This document shows positions 1 through 10,650 of a stretch of 64,000 nucleotides of DNA, piece after piece. Below the pieces are notes generated by a model, which was given only the letters and a program-made list of their open reading frames with translations, was not told the DNA's origin and did no database searches. The stretch lies in the NCBI RefSeq assembly GCF_027257155.1, contig NZ_JAPWDU010000001.1, positions 620,001-684,000 on the forward strand. The letters run 5' to 3'. Origin of the DNA: Cerasicoccus sp. TK19100. Lineage in GTDB: Bacteria > Verrucomicrobiota > Verrucomicrobiia > Opitutales > Cerasicoccaceae. The first letter of the stretch is position 1. Every line of letters starts with the position of its first letter. Made by a program: the position numbers and the translations under genes.

Positions 1-606
1 GTGAATAAATTAGACGATCTAGTCGCGGCGAAAAAAATGCGCAAGGCCGTCGATGTTTGCACGAACGAGGTTCAGCGGCTGGATGGAATTATCTCAAATT
101 TCTTGCAGGCGATTCGGCCACAGGCGCTTGATCTACAGGAGGTCCCCTTGTTGGATATTCTGGATGAAGTGCTGAATTTTCTGGGGTCGGAATTGACGAA
201 TCTCAATGTGAACATCGACGTGACGGTCGATGGCGAATCGCCAGTGGTGCTTGGTGATCGCAACCAGATAAAACAGGTGTTTTTTAACGTCGTCAAAAAC
301 GCCATGGAGGCCATGGATGCCGGCGGCGATCTCCGCATTGCTTCGCGCGAGGATGACGAGTTCGTGTTCCTTTCTTTCGCCGACACGGGCGTGGGCATTG
401 CCCAGGAGGATCTCTCAAAAATCTTCCAGCCTTACCACACAACGAAGTCTTCGGGTAATGGGCTTGGCATGATGATTTGCCGCCGAATCATGCGTGACCA
501 TGGCGGACAAATCGGCCTGGATAGCCGCCCGGACGCGGGCACTGTTGTGACGCTGCAATTCCCGAAAAAGCACCGGCGCATGCGCCTGCTGGAAGCTGCG
601 GATTAA
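1..606 (+). CDS. Sensor histidine kinase, C-terminal part (cut by window edge)
   Basis: This is the dimerisation and catalytic end of a two-component sensor kinase, which autophosphorylates on His and passes the phosphate to a response regulator. The 201 visible residues hold the HATPase_c motifs in order: an N box (NQIKQVFFNVVKNAMEAM, about residues 88-105), a G1 box (DTGVGIAQEDLSKIFQPYHTTK region, about 128-149) and a G2 box (GNGLGM, about 152-157). The segment before residue 40 (TNEVQRLDGIISNFLQAIRP) looks like the second helix of a HisKA domain, so the phospho-accepting His and any sensing domain lie left of the window. The GTG at base 1 is therefore probably not the true start. Its stop codon overlaps the stop codon of the convergent giant gene by two bases. 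Confidence 0.9.
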   Translation: MNKLDDLVAAKKMRKAVDVCTNEVQRLDGIISNFLQAIRPQALDLQEVPLLDILDEVLNFLGSELTNLNVNIDVTVDGESPVVLGDRNQIKQVFFNVVKNAMEAMDAGGDLRIASREDDEFVFLSFADTGVGIAQEDLSKIFQPYHTTKSSGNGLGMMICRRIMRDHGGQIGLDSRPDAGTVVTLQFPKKHRRMRLLEAAD

Positions 607-3600
607 TCCGTAGTTACACGCAAGCGCATGAAGCGGTGGCCAGCCAAGTCGTCTTCGATCGCCGTGGTGTCGCGGAAGGTGCGTATTGCATTGCCGTGGC
701 CATCGGTGGGTACCGGGTTGGCAGTTATTTCCACGACTTCACCTGGATTACTGCTCCACGGCCCGTTGGGGTCGTTGGCGACTTCGACGATGAATTCCAA
801 ATCGGTGGCGTCACTGGCTTCCGTGTAGGTAAGCGTCAGGTAGCGTTTGCCGTCACCGGGGTTGGGCACGCTGACGATTTGTGGAACGTCGATGGCGTCG
901 TTGACCGCTGGGTCCAGCGCGAGCGCGAACTCCAGCAGGTTCTTGATACCATCGAGCTCGTAGTCTTCGCCAAGGCCGGTGCCGGGTTGTCCAGCGTTGA
1001 GGCCAAACATGCGGTAGCGCCAGTCATCGGTCGGCTTATCCTTCAAGGTAAGCGTTGCCGAGTCGGGCGCACCCAGGTTGTAGGCCGGGTCTTCCACGAG
1101 CGTGACCATAATCGTCTCGTCGCCTTCTGCCAAGGTGTCGGTGAGTGGCGTCACGACAACCTGGGTCGCAGTGCTTTGCGCGGGAATGGTCGCGAGATTA
1201 CTCAGTGCATCGTAGTCGGCATCGGGCGTGGCTGTGCCGCCAACGGTATAAATGACATCCAGTGGTTGGCTGACATCGCCACCCGGGCGGGTAATGGTGA
1301 AGGCGCCTGCGATAAGCCCAAATTCCTGAGCGGCAGATCCCGCGGTGATGGTCACACCGTCACTGGCCGGAATGCTGAGTGGATCTGTCGGGTCGCTACC
1401 AGCATTGGCTTCGACACGGTTGGTGAAGGTATCGCCATCGAAGTCGTCGCCGGGGAGAACTTCGGTGAGCAGTTTCAATTCATCCTCGGGGTCGAAATCG
1501 ATGATCAAGTATTCCGGCAGGTCGAGCATGCCGTCGCCATCGCTGTCATTGATCGATAGGCCTTCCTCATAGCTGACGATAAATTTTCGCAGCTCGATGG
1601 GGCTGTTTTCATAAAGGGCGAGCACTTCGATTTCGGGGTTATCCAGTGGTGAAACTTGCACGTCGTAGTAGCGGCCATTCTTGTTGTTGGTTAGTCTGTT
1701 GGGGCCGGCCAGGAGGTTGCCATCCGGATCCGAGAAGGCGTAGTAAATTTCGCTGCCGTTCATGGTTGTGGAGGTCCAGACATAGGCGACGACGGGGTCT
1801 GTCGCGTCGTCGAGATAGTGTGCTTGTAGCTGGCGCGGGACCTCCATTAACACGAAATCATTGTCGCGAATGTAGTTCGTTCCACCGGGTTCCAGCACGT
1901 AACGCAACAGTCCCTGATCAGTGGAATTGGAGATTATGACAAACGTGCCGTCGGGTTCTCCGTAGGCGGTGGCACCCAGATAGGTGTTGTACGTGTTGGT
2001 GACGTTTTGGTCGAAAAGGGTGAGCGCCGAGCCGTCCCAACGATGCGCTTGCACGGCATCCAGCGGGAAGCCGAAGTTGGTGATCACATCGACACGGAAG
2101 ATATCGAGGTAGTCGGGGCCGTTGGGACCGCCCGAAGCAACGGCGAGCAATTCGACTTGGCGTGGCGCGCCGACGGTTTCCACGGACGACCACGCGCCGC
2201 TGCTAAACTCACTGAGGCAGATCTGCTCGGAGCTGTCACTGAAGGGGCCGGGCGTATCGATCCAGATCGCGGTAATCAGGCTGCCAGATTCGTGAATCTG
2301 CAGTTCGCGTGTCTGGCCGTTGAGCGCTGCAATCAGACCGGCGGAGCTGAAGTTCGCGCCGCTGGCATCAGAGATGGCGTATTTTAAATCGGCTTTGGCC
2401 AGTGGGTCGTCGGCATCGGCCATACTAACGCCGGACCACGCGACGAGGATACGGCCATCGGCCAGTTCGTGAATCGTGGACTCGGCGATATATCCTTCAC
2501 GAGCGATTTCGACCGGCGTGTTGTAGCCAAAGTCACCCGAGGGTGTGGAGAGCTTTAAGACGACTTCGCCGGTGGCGGAGTCATATTCCGTGAAGAGGAA
2601 ACTGCCGGTGTTGCCCAGCGCCAGTTCGGCCAAAGGGGTGAACTCATCCATGATCTGCGAGTCGCTGCCCAAGAACTCTGGAATGGGATAGGCGGCGAGA
2701 TCCTGAACCGTGTAGGAGATATCCATCGGGATCATTTGGAATATGTTCTCCGTGCCGAATTGGACATCGAAGGTGACGAGATTCCAGCTCCAGCTTTTCG
2801 TGAAGTTGTGAATGGGCGTATGGACGTAGCCGCCCAGCTCGATGTTAATGCCGCCGCTGATTCGCTTGATCATCGGCCAGTCGCCAAAGTCATTGAACTC
2901 GACGGATGTCGAGGGCAGGCCGGCGCATTCGTTACCGGTCAGGCTGATGCGACCGCTGGCTCCGGCGTTGCCGCCCGCGGCCTCGGCGTCGATGCCGAAG
3001 GCGAAACGGAAGCACAGCAGGTAGGAGTTTTCAATACCGTTGCTTGCGGCTTCAGCGTCGGTTAGCTCACTACCGCCGAGGAAGTGCTGGCGGGGCTGAC
3101 GTTGCTCGGGGTCGGTGGTGCTGCTAAAGGTGTTTTGCGGCTTTAGCGTAGTCCAGGTAAAGGTGTTTTGCACGCCGACTCCGGCCTCGGTGACGCCAAA
3201 GAATTGCAAGGCACCGGTCGCGTCCAAAGCAATGAGCACCGGGCCAGCATATGGAATCTTGCCCAGAACCGGTTGGAGATTCATGCGGAATTGGGAGTCC
3301 ATGTTGAACGTGACGACATTCGTTAAGCGCGCTTCCCATGGTGCCTCGGGGTCGACATTGGCCGACGCCGTGGTCGCGACTGAACCGCTCACGGCAGTGA
3401 TCTCCGCTTCGACGTTAAAATTCTTCATCAAGGCCGGCGTGTAATCGGAGATATCGATGTCCTCCTTGCTCAGGGTACTCTCGACGGTGAAGTCGATTTT
3501 ACGCTCCTTGCCGGGAACGGAGATTTTGCCCTCGGTCTTGAATTCGCCGCCGAGGATGCCCTGAGCGATGCTGGTGGTGTCGCCGCCGGGGGAGTCCTGT

Positions 3601-6600
3601 CCTTCGCGTTGCACGAGCGTGAGCGCATACTCATAGTTAACGTAGTGGTCGTCGTCTTCGTCTTGCGAAATCGTCGCGCTGAACTCGGGGAAGGGGATGA
3701 ACTTGCCGTCTGGCACGTATTCCTTGATCGTGTCCTGCGTTGCGGAAACTCCGGCGGTGAAGCCGATCATATCAAAGGCGAAGCCAAGCCACGGCGGGAT
3801 GGGAATGCCCTGTAGACGCTTTTCCGGCTCGTCGATGTAGGGCACCTCGTAGACGCCGATGGCACCTTGGCGGGTGACGACGACGATGGCCGGATCGAAC
3901 TCGCCCGTGGGGAGCTCCCAGAGTCTGACCTTGCCAACGAACTTCCGGCTCGTTGCGCCATTATCGCCAACGGTGCTTTCGGAAATCTTTTGATACCACT
4001 GGACGGTCGGCGCTTCGCTGCTGGTGGCGGTCGCGCCCAAGCGGTTGAGGTAGCGCCGCATGAGCCAGGGCTCCTGAGCCTCAGGCGTGTAGTTGGAGGC
4101 GGGATCTTCGCTGAAATAATCTCCCGTAAACAGTCGTTGGTCGACGAGGTATGCGGCCACGACTTCATCCTGCAGGTTGATAGTGGTAGGCGTGCCGGGT
4201 GAGCCGTCGAGTTGATCAAAGGCGTTCATCTGGTAACTGTGCGTAGCGGGGGTCGCTTCGATTTCCCATTCCATGGTCAGGACATCTTCAGCGGTAAAGC
4301 CGTCGAACACGCTCTGGTCGCCGGAGCGCTTAATGCCGGGCAGAAACGCGCCGGCGCGGTTAAAGGGGATGCCCGTCGTGTGAACCGTGGGTGAGGGGAG
4401 TGGGGTGAGGGCGAGTGTTTTGTTGAGCCGGTATTCGAGGGAGTTGTCATCAGGAGCCTCCACGGCTTCGGAGGTGAGAAGTCGGTAATTCTGGTTTTCA
4501 AAACCGGGTGCCATTACGTTGGCAAAATAGTCGCCGTATTCGAGCGCGTTAAAGGTGGCGACGCCGTTTTCATCGGTGCTTACGAGATCGTCCAAGGGAG
4601 CGCCGGTCACGGTATAAATGCGGACGGGAACATTGACCAGCGGCTCGGTCGTCACCCCGTTGGTCACCATTAGATTCACCTCGTAGCCCTGCGTCACGAA
4701 CGCCTTATATTCCAGCGACGGTTGATTGCCATTGAGCGTGATGTTGGTGAGCACGGCGTTACGCGTCCACAGCCAGTTATCGCGATTGGCACCGTAGAGT
4801 TTGGTTGGGCGGTGGTTCATCGCCACGTTACTTTGGGTAAAGGGCGTTTCGTATTCCATCTCATCGCCGACCGTGAAACGGACGCCCTCAATTTCCGTAG
4901 CCTGGTCGTTTACATAATAGGCGCGGACATCGAGGTTACTGGTAAATTGCGGCGCGGCGGAAGGCGTGGTGGCGGAGGGACCATTGATGAGGATCACAGA
5001 GCCCGGGCCGACTTCATACCAGTTGCCGCTAATATTTAGCCAACCGCTCCAGTCGGGTGTCGCCAGAGCGCCAGAGTTGTGCGCATAGACGCCGTCGACG
5101 CCGGGGAATATTAAATAGCTCGGATTGGTATCCAGCAGGGTGCCGTACTCTTCGCTGGAGAAGTTATAGTAGCGATAGTGAACGACGGGATCCGTGCTGA
5201 AGTTGGAGGTAACGTCCACATCGAGGTGGAACTTCTGAAATGGCCGAGATTCGTTGAAATTATTTGCGCCGACTTCTAGGTCGAAACCTACGGTATCCGG
5301 CGTGTAGCCGGGGTCTGGCCAGTCATAAAAGTTTAGCGTGCCTTCGGGCGTGAAGGTGTAGTTGGGATGGCTGACCTGGAGCTCGTATCCTTGGCCAGGG
5401 GCTACGCCATCGAAGCGGGCGTAGAGTTGCGAGGAACTGGTCGGGTGGGGGACGATGTCTGCCACATAGCTATTCACGCCGTTGGTGAGCGTGGCGGTGG
5501 TCCCGTTGGCAATAATGGCAGAATACCGCAGTGTCTCCAGAGTGTTGCCAAGAATGTTGGTCGCGAGAATCAGATTTTGGGTGGGATCATTCTGGACGTT
5601 GAAATTTACCTCGACGGTGTGGACTTCTTTCTGGAGCCGCAGCTCCATATCAATGTCTTCACTTGAGTTGATCGGCACGCCTCCCAATTGGAACTCTTCG
5701 ACGATATTGAACTGCTCGGCGAAATATTCATCATAGTCTTTCCAAGCTTCGAAGGTGGGCCAGTTCCAGACTTGGAGGCCAGAATAATAGTAAGTGTTGT
5801 CACCATCGTCTAAAACGGTGACAACGACTTCCTTGCCGTAGTAATCCTCTACGCCATGGACGCGGATGCCATATAAGCCGGGCATGAGTGTGGTGGTAAA
5901 TTGCCCCAATTCATCGGTGGTAACGAAGACACTTTTCTCGCCTTCGGGGAGCAGGTCAGCGCCTTCGCGTTCAACAAATTCAAATGTGGTGTTCGCCAGA
6001 GGTTTATAAAATGGTTCGTCTAGCGGGGTCATTTCATCAGCAGCGACTAGGCGGCCACGGACTTCGGCGGGTAGGATTTCCGCTTCGATAACCGGCGCTG
6101 GCGTGATGGGGCCATACCCGGGCATCACGTCATAGGTGACGGCTCCTTGCAGCTGCATATTGAAACCCGGTGCATAGCCTTCGTAGCCTGGCGCATACTC
6201 AATACCGCTGATTGAGTAAACTGAGCCCGCGTCCACGAGCTCAGTGCGATAGGTTCCGGCAATCAGGTAGGTGTGGGTGTTGCTGAAAGAATCGGGCTCG
6301 AAGCCATAGGCCGACCCTTCAAGGAGATAGCCTTCGGAATTCGAACCCGGAAGCCCGGTCGTAAGCACGCCCGCCGAATAGAGTAAGCCTTCGCGATTGT
6401 AGGGGGTGTCCACACGGACGGTGAGCGAATTGTAATCAATGTTCATGACGCGCTCAACGGTGTCTGCGGAGAAGATGCCGCGAGTGGTCGAGCCGGGATT
6501 GTCGTCATCAAGTTCTCCGGAGTGAATGCCGTAGCGCGTGCTGCGTCCATACTTGCGGTAGCGATACTGGTAGCAAATGCCTGGCAGGCCCTCGAAGGTG

Positions 6601-7454
6601 ACTTCGCCGTTTTCGTCGGTGCGGCCGACCTGTGGCGGCAGGAGGGGAATGTCGTCATGCGGGTCGTAGCCAATGATTTCCACGTAAATATCCTCCAGCG
6701 GGACCTCGGAGAAGGTGTCACCGGTTTTGGGGTCGTTACCCACGGCTCTAAAAGTGAGGCTCTGCGGGATGGGCTTCAGGTAGAGATTGGCCATGTAGGA
6801 CTGGTTGACGAATGTCTTGTCCTGAGCAGTGCCTTCAGTGGTGAAGCTCTCCCAGCCTGCAAAATAGTAGGGCTCACCCGGTTGATTGATCAGAAAGCGA
6901 TAGTAACCTTCGGGCGGGGCAAAGAACTCGACGAAGCCATTGGCGTCGGCGTTGAAGGTCCACTCATGGGTGGGCGTTGAATCCGCCTGATTTTCAAAAC
7001 GCTGGATTGTAACCGGAACAAAGCGCAGACCCCAGTTGGAAACGGCTCCGCGCACCTGAACGTAGAGTGTGTAGAGCTCAGTTCCGATGTAGCCTGCTTT
7101 GCGCTGGAGTTCGTAGCTCTTGCGCAGCGTTTCCATCGAAAGCGGGTTGATGTCCTCCATGACCAGCTCGAAAGCGATATGCTCTACTTTCAGCTCGTAA
7201 GCGCCGGGGGTTATGGATTCAAAGCGGTAAAAACCGAACGGGCCGGACTTCGTTTGGTAGTCGATAACGTCGTCTTCAGTATCGAGGTCGAGCGTCACGA
7301 TAGCGCCTTCAACCGGGAGGTCCGTTGACTCGTCAATAAGTTGACCGCGGATCATCGCGCTTTGTGCCCATGTGACATGAGCAGTGATCAAGGCGGAAAG
7401 GAAAAGTAGCAGCTTTATGTAGGACATGAGGGAAAAAGTCCACTTATGATGCAT
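603..7454 (-). CDS. Giant secreted multidomain protein (carboxypeptidase-regulatory-like and Calx-beta domains)
   Basis: A 2283-residue exported protein of unknown function. A hydrophobic signal segment (YIKLLLFLSALITAHVTWAQS) lies near the N-terminus; translation could start at the first Met or at Met10 (base 7427), and neither has a clear ribosome binding site. Several stretches look like carboxypeptidase-regulatory or CNA-B-like beta-sandwiches, for example IRGQLIDESTDLPVEGAIV after the signal and a second module with the VSTDENGVATFNAL pattern. Near the C-terminus are Asp-rich calcium-type repeats (NDSDGDGMLDLPEY, DDFDGDTFTNRVEA) and then a Calx-beta-like domain at about residues 2034-2139 (motif DTLAEGDETIMVTL). 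No catalytic motif or LPXTG/PEP-CTERM anchor was seen. Such proteins are usually cell-surface or matrix components. The gene is monocistronic and converges on the histidine kinase. Confidence 0.85.
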   Translation of the reverse strand: MHHKWTFSLMSYIKLLLFLSALITAHVTWAQSAMIRGQLIDESTDLPVEGAIVTLDLDTEDDVIDYQTKSGPFGFYRFESITPGAYELKVEHIAFELVMEDINPLSMETLRKSYELQRKAGYIGTELYTLYVQVRGAVSNWGLRFVPVTIQRFENQADSTPTHEWTFNADANGFVEFFAPPEGYYRFLINQPGEPYYFAGWESFTTEGTAQDKTFVNQSYMANLYLKPIPQSLTFRAVGNDPKTGDTFSEVPLEDIYVEIIGYDPHDDIPLLPPQVGRTDENGEVTFEGLPGICYQYRYRKYGRSTRYGIHSGELDDDNPGSTTRGIFSADTVERVMNIDYNSLTVRVDTPYNREGLLYSAGVLTTGLPGSNSEGYLLEGSAYGFEPDSFSNTHTYLIAGTYRTELVDAGSVYSISGIEYAPGYEGYAPGFNMQLQGAVTYDVMPGYGPITPAPVIEAEILPAEVRGRLVAADEMTPLDEPFYKPLANTTFEFVEREGADLLPEGEKSVFVTTDELGQFTTTLMPGLYGIRVHGVEDYYGKEVVVTVLDDGDNTYYYSGLQVWNWPTFEAWKDYDEYFAEQFNIVEEFQLGGVPINSSEDIDMELRLQKEVHTVEVNFNVQNDPTQNLILATNILGNTLETLRYSAIIANGTTATLTNGVNSYVADIVPHPTSSSQLYARFDGVAPGQGYELQVSHPNYTFTPEGTLNFYDWPDPGYTPDTVGFDLEVGANNFNESRPFQKFHLDVDVTSNFSTDPVVHYRYYNFSSEEYGTLLDTNPSYLIFPGVDGVYAHNSGALATPDWSGWLNISGNWYEVGPGSVILINGPSATTPSAAPQFTSNLDVRAYYVNDQATEIEGVRFTVGDEMEYETPFTQSNVAMNHRPTKLYGANRDNWLWTRNAVLTNITLNGNQPSLEYKAFVTQGYEVNLMVTNGVTTEPLVNVPVRIYTVTGAPLDDLVSTDENGVATFNALEYGDYFANVMAPGFENQNYRLLTSEAVEAPDDNSLEYRLNKTLALTPLPSPTVHTTGIPFNRAGAFLPGIKRSGDQSVFDGFTAEDVLTMEWEIEATPATHSYQMNAFDQLDGSPGTPTTINLQDEVVAAYLVDQRLFTGDYFSEDPASNYTPEAQEPWLMRRYLNRLGATATSSEAPTVQWYQKISESTVGDNGATSRKFVGKVRLWELPTGEFDPAIVVVTRQGAIGVYEVPYIDEPEKRLQGIPIPPWLGFAFDMIGFTAGVSATQDTIKEYVPDGKFIPFPEFSATISQDEDDDHYVNYEYALTLVQREGQDSPGGDTTSIAQGILGGEFKTEGKISVPGKERKIDFTVESTLSKEDIDISDYTPALMKNFNVEAEITAVSGSVATTASANVDPEAPWEARLTNVVTFNMDSQFRMNLQPVLGKIPYAGPVLIALDATGALQFFGVTEAGVGVQNTFTWTTLKPQNTFSSTTDPEQRQPRQHFLGGSELTDAEAASNGIENSYLLCFRFAFGIDAEAAGGNAGASGRISLTGNECAGLPSTSVEFNDFGDWPMIKRISGGINIELGGYVHTPIHNFTKSWSWNLVTFDVQFGTENIFQMIPMDISYTVQDLAAYPIPEFLGSDSQIMDEFTPLAELALGNTGSFLFTEYDSATGEVVLKLSTPSGDFGYNTPVEIAREGYIAESTIHELADGRILVAWSGVSMADADDPLAKADLKYAISDASGANFSSAGLIAALNGQTRELQIHESGSLITAIWIDTPGPFSDSSEQICLSEFSSGAWSSVETVGAPRQVELLAVASGGPNGPDYLDIFRVDVITNFGFPLDAVQAHRWDGSALTLFDQNVTNTYNTYLGATAYGEPDGTFVIISNSTDQGLLRYVLEPGGTNYIRDNDFVLMEVPRQLQAHYLDDATDPVVAYVWTSTTMNGSEIYYAFSDPDGNLLAGPNRLTNNKNGRYYDVQVSPLDNPEIEVLALYENSPIELRKFIVSYEEGLSINDSDGDGMLDLPEYLIIDFDPEDELKLLTEVLPGDDFDGDTFTNRVEANAGSDPTDPLSIPASDGVTITAGSAAQEFGLIAGAFTITRPGGDVSQPLDVIYTVGGTATPDADYDALSNLATIPAQSTATQVVVTPLTDTLAEGDETIMVTLVEDPAYNLGAPDSATLTLKDKPTDDWRYRMFGLNAGQPGTGLGEDYELDGIKNLLEFALALDPAVNDAIDVPQIVSVPNPGDGKRYLTLTYTEASDATDLEFIVEVANDPNGPWSSNPGEVVEITANPVPTDGHGNAIRTFRDTTAIEDDLAGHRFMRLRVTTD

Positions 7455-7591
7455 ATTTCGGCGCTAATGACAAACCCGTATCGCCCGCTAGCCCTGATAT
7501 GAAGCGCATCTTCGGCGATTCAAGGGTTTCTAGCCTTGCTATTAGAGGCTTCGGGCCTTGCCGAGGCCCCCGTCGATTGGCCAAATGCGGG

Positions 7592-10561
7592 TTATTTGGG
7601 CCCGTCTTTCGGGCGCTGCATCCGACTGCGGCTCTTAAATGGTGTGCGCGTGGGGAAGGGAGCCGGGGATTCGATCCGCTCCAGTGACGACTTTAGCCGC
7701 TGCCCCAAAATACGTGATAAATTCAAGAAAAGCCGCGAAGACAAAAACGGATTGTAGCGCTGGAGGTTTTCCAGTTCGGACCAGTTCAGACGCAGCAAAC
7801 GCGTGTCGGTCGTGGCCGTGACGTCCGCCGTGCGCTTGATGTCAGAGATCAGCGCCACCTCGCCGAAAACATCGCCCAAGGTCAGGCGGGAGAGGATGAT
7901 GCGGTTGCCGTCGATCTTCTTACTAACCTCCAGTTCGCCGTCGATGATCACATACATCGAGTCGCCCACCTCGCCCTCACGCACGACATATTCGCCGATT
8001 TCGCGCTCCTCGAGATTGGCGAGCAGAATGAGCTTTTTCGCCTGCCATTTGGTGAGGCCTTCGAACATCACGGAGCGCTCAATGAGCGCCTTGCGGAGGT
8101 TAAAGCCCAGCACATCCCACAGGGTAATCAGGCGTGTGGTGGAGAGCAGCACCGGCGTCAAAATAACGTCTGCAATCAACGCCAAAATCATGACGAGTGC
8201 GCTGAGCAGGCCAAACTGCATGACCGGCACAAAGCTCGAAAAGCCAAGGATTACGAAACCGCCGGCGAGGCCCAGCGAGGTCGTAAGGACGGGATAAAAT
8301 TCCGCCTTCACCGATGACAGAATCGCCAGGTGCTCATTTTTCAGGCGCTTGAGCTCCTTGTTGTAGCGCACCATCATGTGCAGGGTGTCGTCCACCGCGA
8401 TACCGATTGTAATAGCCGCGACCATGCACGTGCCGACGTTTAGCGTGACGCCGAAAGCCGCCATGACACCGAACACCATCACCACCGGGAACAGGTTGGA
8501 TAGCACTGCCAGACTCGCCGCGCGGGTGGAAAGGAAGAGCAGCCCCACGATGGCAAAAAGCAGCGCCGTCATACTCGTCAGCGAAATCACTTGCCCGTTG
8601 ATGATCCGATCCACCGCCGAGGCGACCATCACGGATTTGCCGGTGACTTTGTAGCGATGGCTGCCGTATTGGCCGGAGTTCAGTGCCTCACGGATATCCG
8701 CGACGAGTTGGTTCAGCTCGCTGCTATCGCTGATATTGCTGCGCAAAACGACGTTGGCCATGCCGAATTTGTTGGCCACGTAGGGTTGGAGATCCGAGCT
8801 GTGGAAAAAGACCAGATATTGCGCAATCAACGAATCATTCTCGGGGATATTCCGGTTGGCAATGTCGCCGCCGGTCATCGCCTGGTTGACCAAGGCAATG
8901 TAATCCGCCACGGAGGTGACGGTGTCTACGCGCTCATCGGCGCGTAACCAATCGCTCAGCGCGGACAGCTGACGGAGGCTCTGGTGTTTCTTAAATTCAT
9001 TTTCCGAGCCGTAAAACGTGATGTAAATGACCTTGCTGCCACTGAGTTTCTCGGCCACGAGATCGAGTTGCTGCACGATTTCGGAGTCCGGTTTGAGGAA
9101 GCCGATCAAGTCGTTGCTCACGCGGATTTTCGGAATCAGGATCACACAGGGCAGGGCGATGGCGATGAAGGCCAGCAGTACGTTGCGCGGCTGTGGGATT
9201 AGCTTGTGCTCCAAAAAGCGCGCGACTTTGTCGCAGAGGCGGTCTTTGCCTTCGTCGCCCTCCTTGGTTTGCGCGGGCTTGATGAAGCGGCCAAAGATAC
9301 GCAGCCAGGCCGGCAGGAACGTCAGCGAAACGAGGAAGCGCGACAGGATGGCGATCGCGGCGACGATGCCGAACTCCTGCATGATTGCCAGGTCGCTGAT
9401 ACCCGTCACCGCGAAACCCATCGAGGTGGTGACGCCCGTTAAAAACAGCGTGAGGCCGATGTGCTGAGCTATGTAGGCCACCGCGCCTTCGCCAGTCTGG
9501 CCCTCAGCCTTGGCCATGCGGTATTCGTTGAGGATATGGACATCCTCCGTGGCACCGATGATGAGGATCAACGCCGGCACGATGTAAGTCAGCATGCTCA
9601 GCGGCACGCCAAAGTATACCATCATCGCGCCGGTGAAGGCGGTACTGATGATAAAGTTGATCACCGGAATTATCGCGCATTGAACGCTGCGCAGCATTAC
9701 CCCGAGCAAGATGACGAGGATCAGGCAAGCCAGTGGCAGCATGACGCTCATGTCGTCGAAAATATACTGCGCCATCAGCACATGCAGAGCGGGGCTGCCG
9801 ACTTGGAACACGCGGTCAAACTGCGTGCGGTAGTCCAGCGGCTGGATGACGTTGTTGGAGCGCGAGGCGAGAATTTTCTCCTGTAGCGCGGGGTCGAGCT
9901 TTTCTGCGCCGGGCGGAAGCGTTGGTGCGGGGACTTCGTTTTGGCCCAGCAGGATCTCCTGAATGCCGTGGTAGATCAGCTTGTCGTAGTCTCCCTTGTC
10001 GAGCGGTTCTGGCTCTACGCCTGCTTCGCGTGCGGCCTCTTCGCGCTCCTCGACGATCTCTTCGTAGGGCTTCAGGTAGAGCGTGATCAGGGTGGCATTG
10101 CCGTCTTCCGAAATGATCGACCGCAGCATCAGCGGGTTGTCGATCGCCTGGGATTGCTTATCGCCGAGCTTCTCCGGGTGGGAGGGGATCTTGCGCAGTA
10201 GTGGCGAGGTGTCGACCCAGCCGTTGACCGAGCGGATGTCGTTCACGGTAAACAACGACTCGACCCGCTGCACTTGCGGCAGCGCCTTGAGCTGCTTGCT
10301 CAGGTCGCGCAGCGTGGTGAGCTTGGCCTCGGTGAAGAGTTCGTCGTCTTCGACATAAATCAGCGCTAGTTGGTCGGAGCCAAACTCATCGGTCACGCGC
10401 TCATACTCCAGCCGCAGTGGGCTGTCGGCAGGGATCAGCGAGTCCGTGGAGACATTAACGGTCAATTCCTTGGCCTGCCACAGCGAATAGCCGGTCAGCG
10501 CAAGGATCGCCAGGATCACCAGCAGCGCATAGCGGTAGCAGAATTTGAACAGTCGTTGCAC
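7592..10561 (-). CDS. RND/MMPL-family exporter fused to a cyclic-nucleotide-binding domain
   Basis: A 989-residue inner-membrane protein of the RND superfamily (MMPL/hydrophobe exporter type). It has the expected duplicated layout: a first membrane helix near the N-terminus (YALLVILAILALTGYSLW), a large periplasmic loop, a five-helix bundle containing IIGATEDVHILNEY, then a second half with loop and helices containing AVDDTLHMMVRYNKELK. Residues about 843-955 form a cyclic-nucleotide-binding fold with the phosphate-binding cassette pattern FGEVALISDIKRTADVTA, including the conserved Glu and Arg. A short basic tail follows. The start codon is GTG. It lies 89 bp downstream of the LolA-like gene on the same strand, the usual pairing for this exporter class, which suggests lipid or lipoprotein-like cargo. 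The C-terminal sensor domain suggests control by a cyclic nucleotide or a related ligand; that is inference. Confidence 0.88.
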   Translation of the reverse strand: MQRLFKFCYRYALLVILAILALTGYSLWQAKELTVNVSTDSLIPADSPLRLEYERVTDEFGSDQLALIYVEDDELFTEAKLTTLRDLSKQLKALPQVQRVESLFTVNDIRSVNGWVDTSPLLRKIPSHPEKLGDKQSQAIDNPLMLRSIISEDGNATLITLYLKPYEEIVEEREEAAREAGVEPEPLDKGDYDKLIYHGIQEILLGQNEVPAPTLPPGAEKLDPALQEKILASRSNNVIQPLDYRTQFDRVFQVGSPALHVLMAQYIFDDMSVMLPLACLILVILLGVMLRSVQCAIIPVINFIISTAFTGAMMVYFGVPLSMLTYIVPALILIIGATEDVHILNEYRMAKAEGQTGEGAVAYIAQHIGLTLFLTGVTTSMGFAVTGISDLAIMQEFGIVAAIAILSRFLVSLTFLPAWLRIFGRFIKPAQTKEGDEGKDRLCDKVARFLEHKLIPQPRNVLLAFIAIALPCVILIPKIRVSNDLIGFLKPDSEIVQQLDLVAEKLSGSKVIYITFYGSENEFKKHQSLRQLSALSDWLRADERVDTVTSVADYIALVNQAMTGGDIANRNIPENDSLIAQYLVFFHSSDLQPYVANKFGMANVVLRSNISDSSELNQLVADIREALNSGQYGSHRYKVTGKSVMVASAVDRIINGQVISLTSMTALLFAIVGLLFLSTRAASLAVLSNLFPVVMVFGVMAAFGVTLNVGTCMVAAITIGIAVDDTLHMMVRYNKELKRLKNEHLAILSSVKAEFYPVLTTSLGLAGGFVILGFSSFVPVMQFGLLSALVMILALIADVILTPVLLSTTRLITLWDVLGFNLRKALIERSVMFEGLTKWQAKKLILLANLEEREIGEYVVREGEVGDSMYVIIDGELEVSKKIDGNRIILSRLTLGDVFGEVALISDIKRTADVTATTDTRLLRLNWSELENLQRYNPFLSSRLFLNLSRILGQRLKSSLERIESPAPFPTRTPFKSRSRMQRPKDGPK

Positions 10562-10650
10562 AGGCGGAAATACTTTACGCCCCCATCTGGAAGTTCAACA
10601 CCAATGCCACGGCCTCCGTTCAAAAAAGCCGTCTGTGAGATAATTGGGGG

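Noticed and set aside
636-1559. 307-residue plus-strand open frame
   Set aside because: Antisense of the giant secreted protein's C-terminal region, where the minus strand shows Calx-beta and Ca-type motifs.
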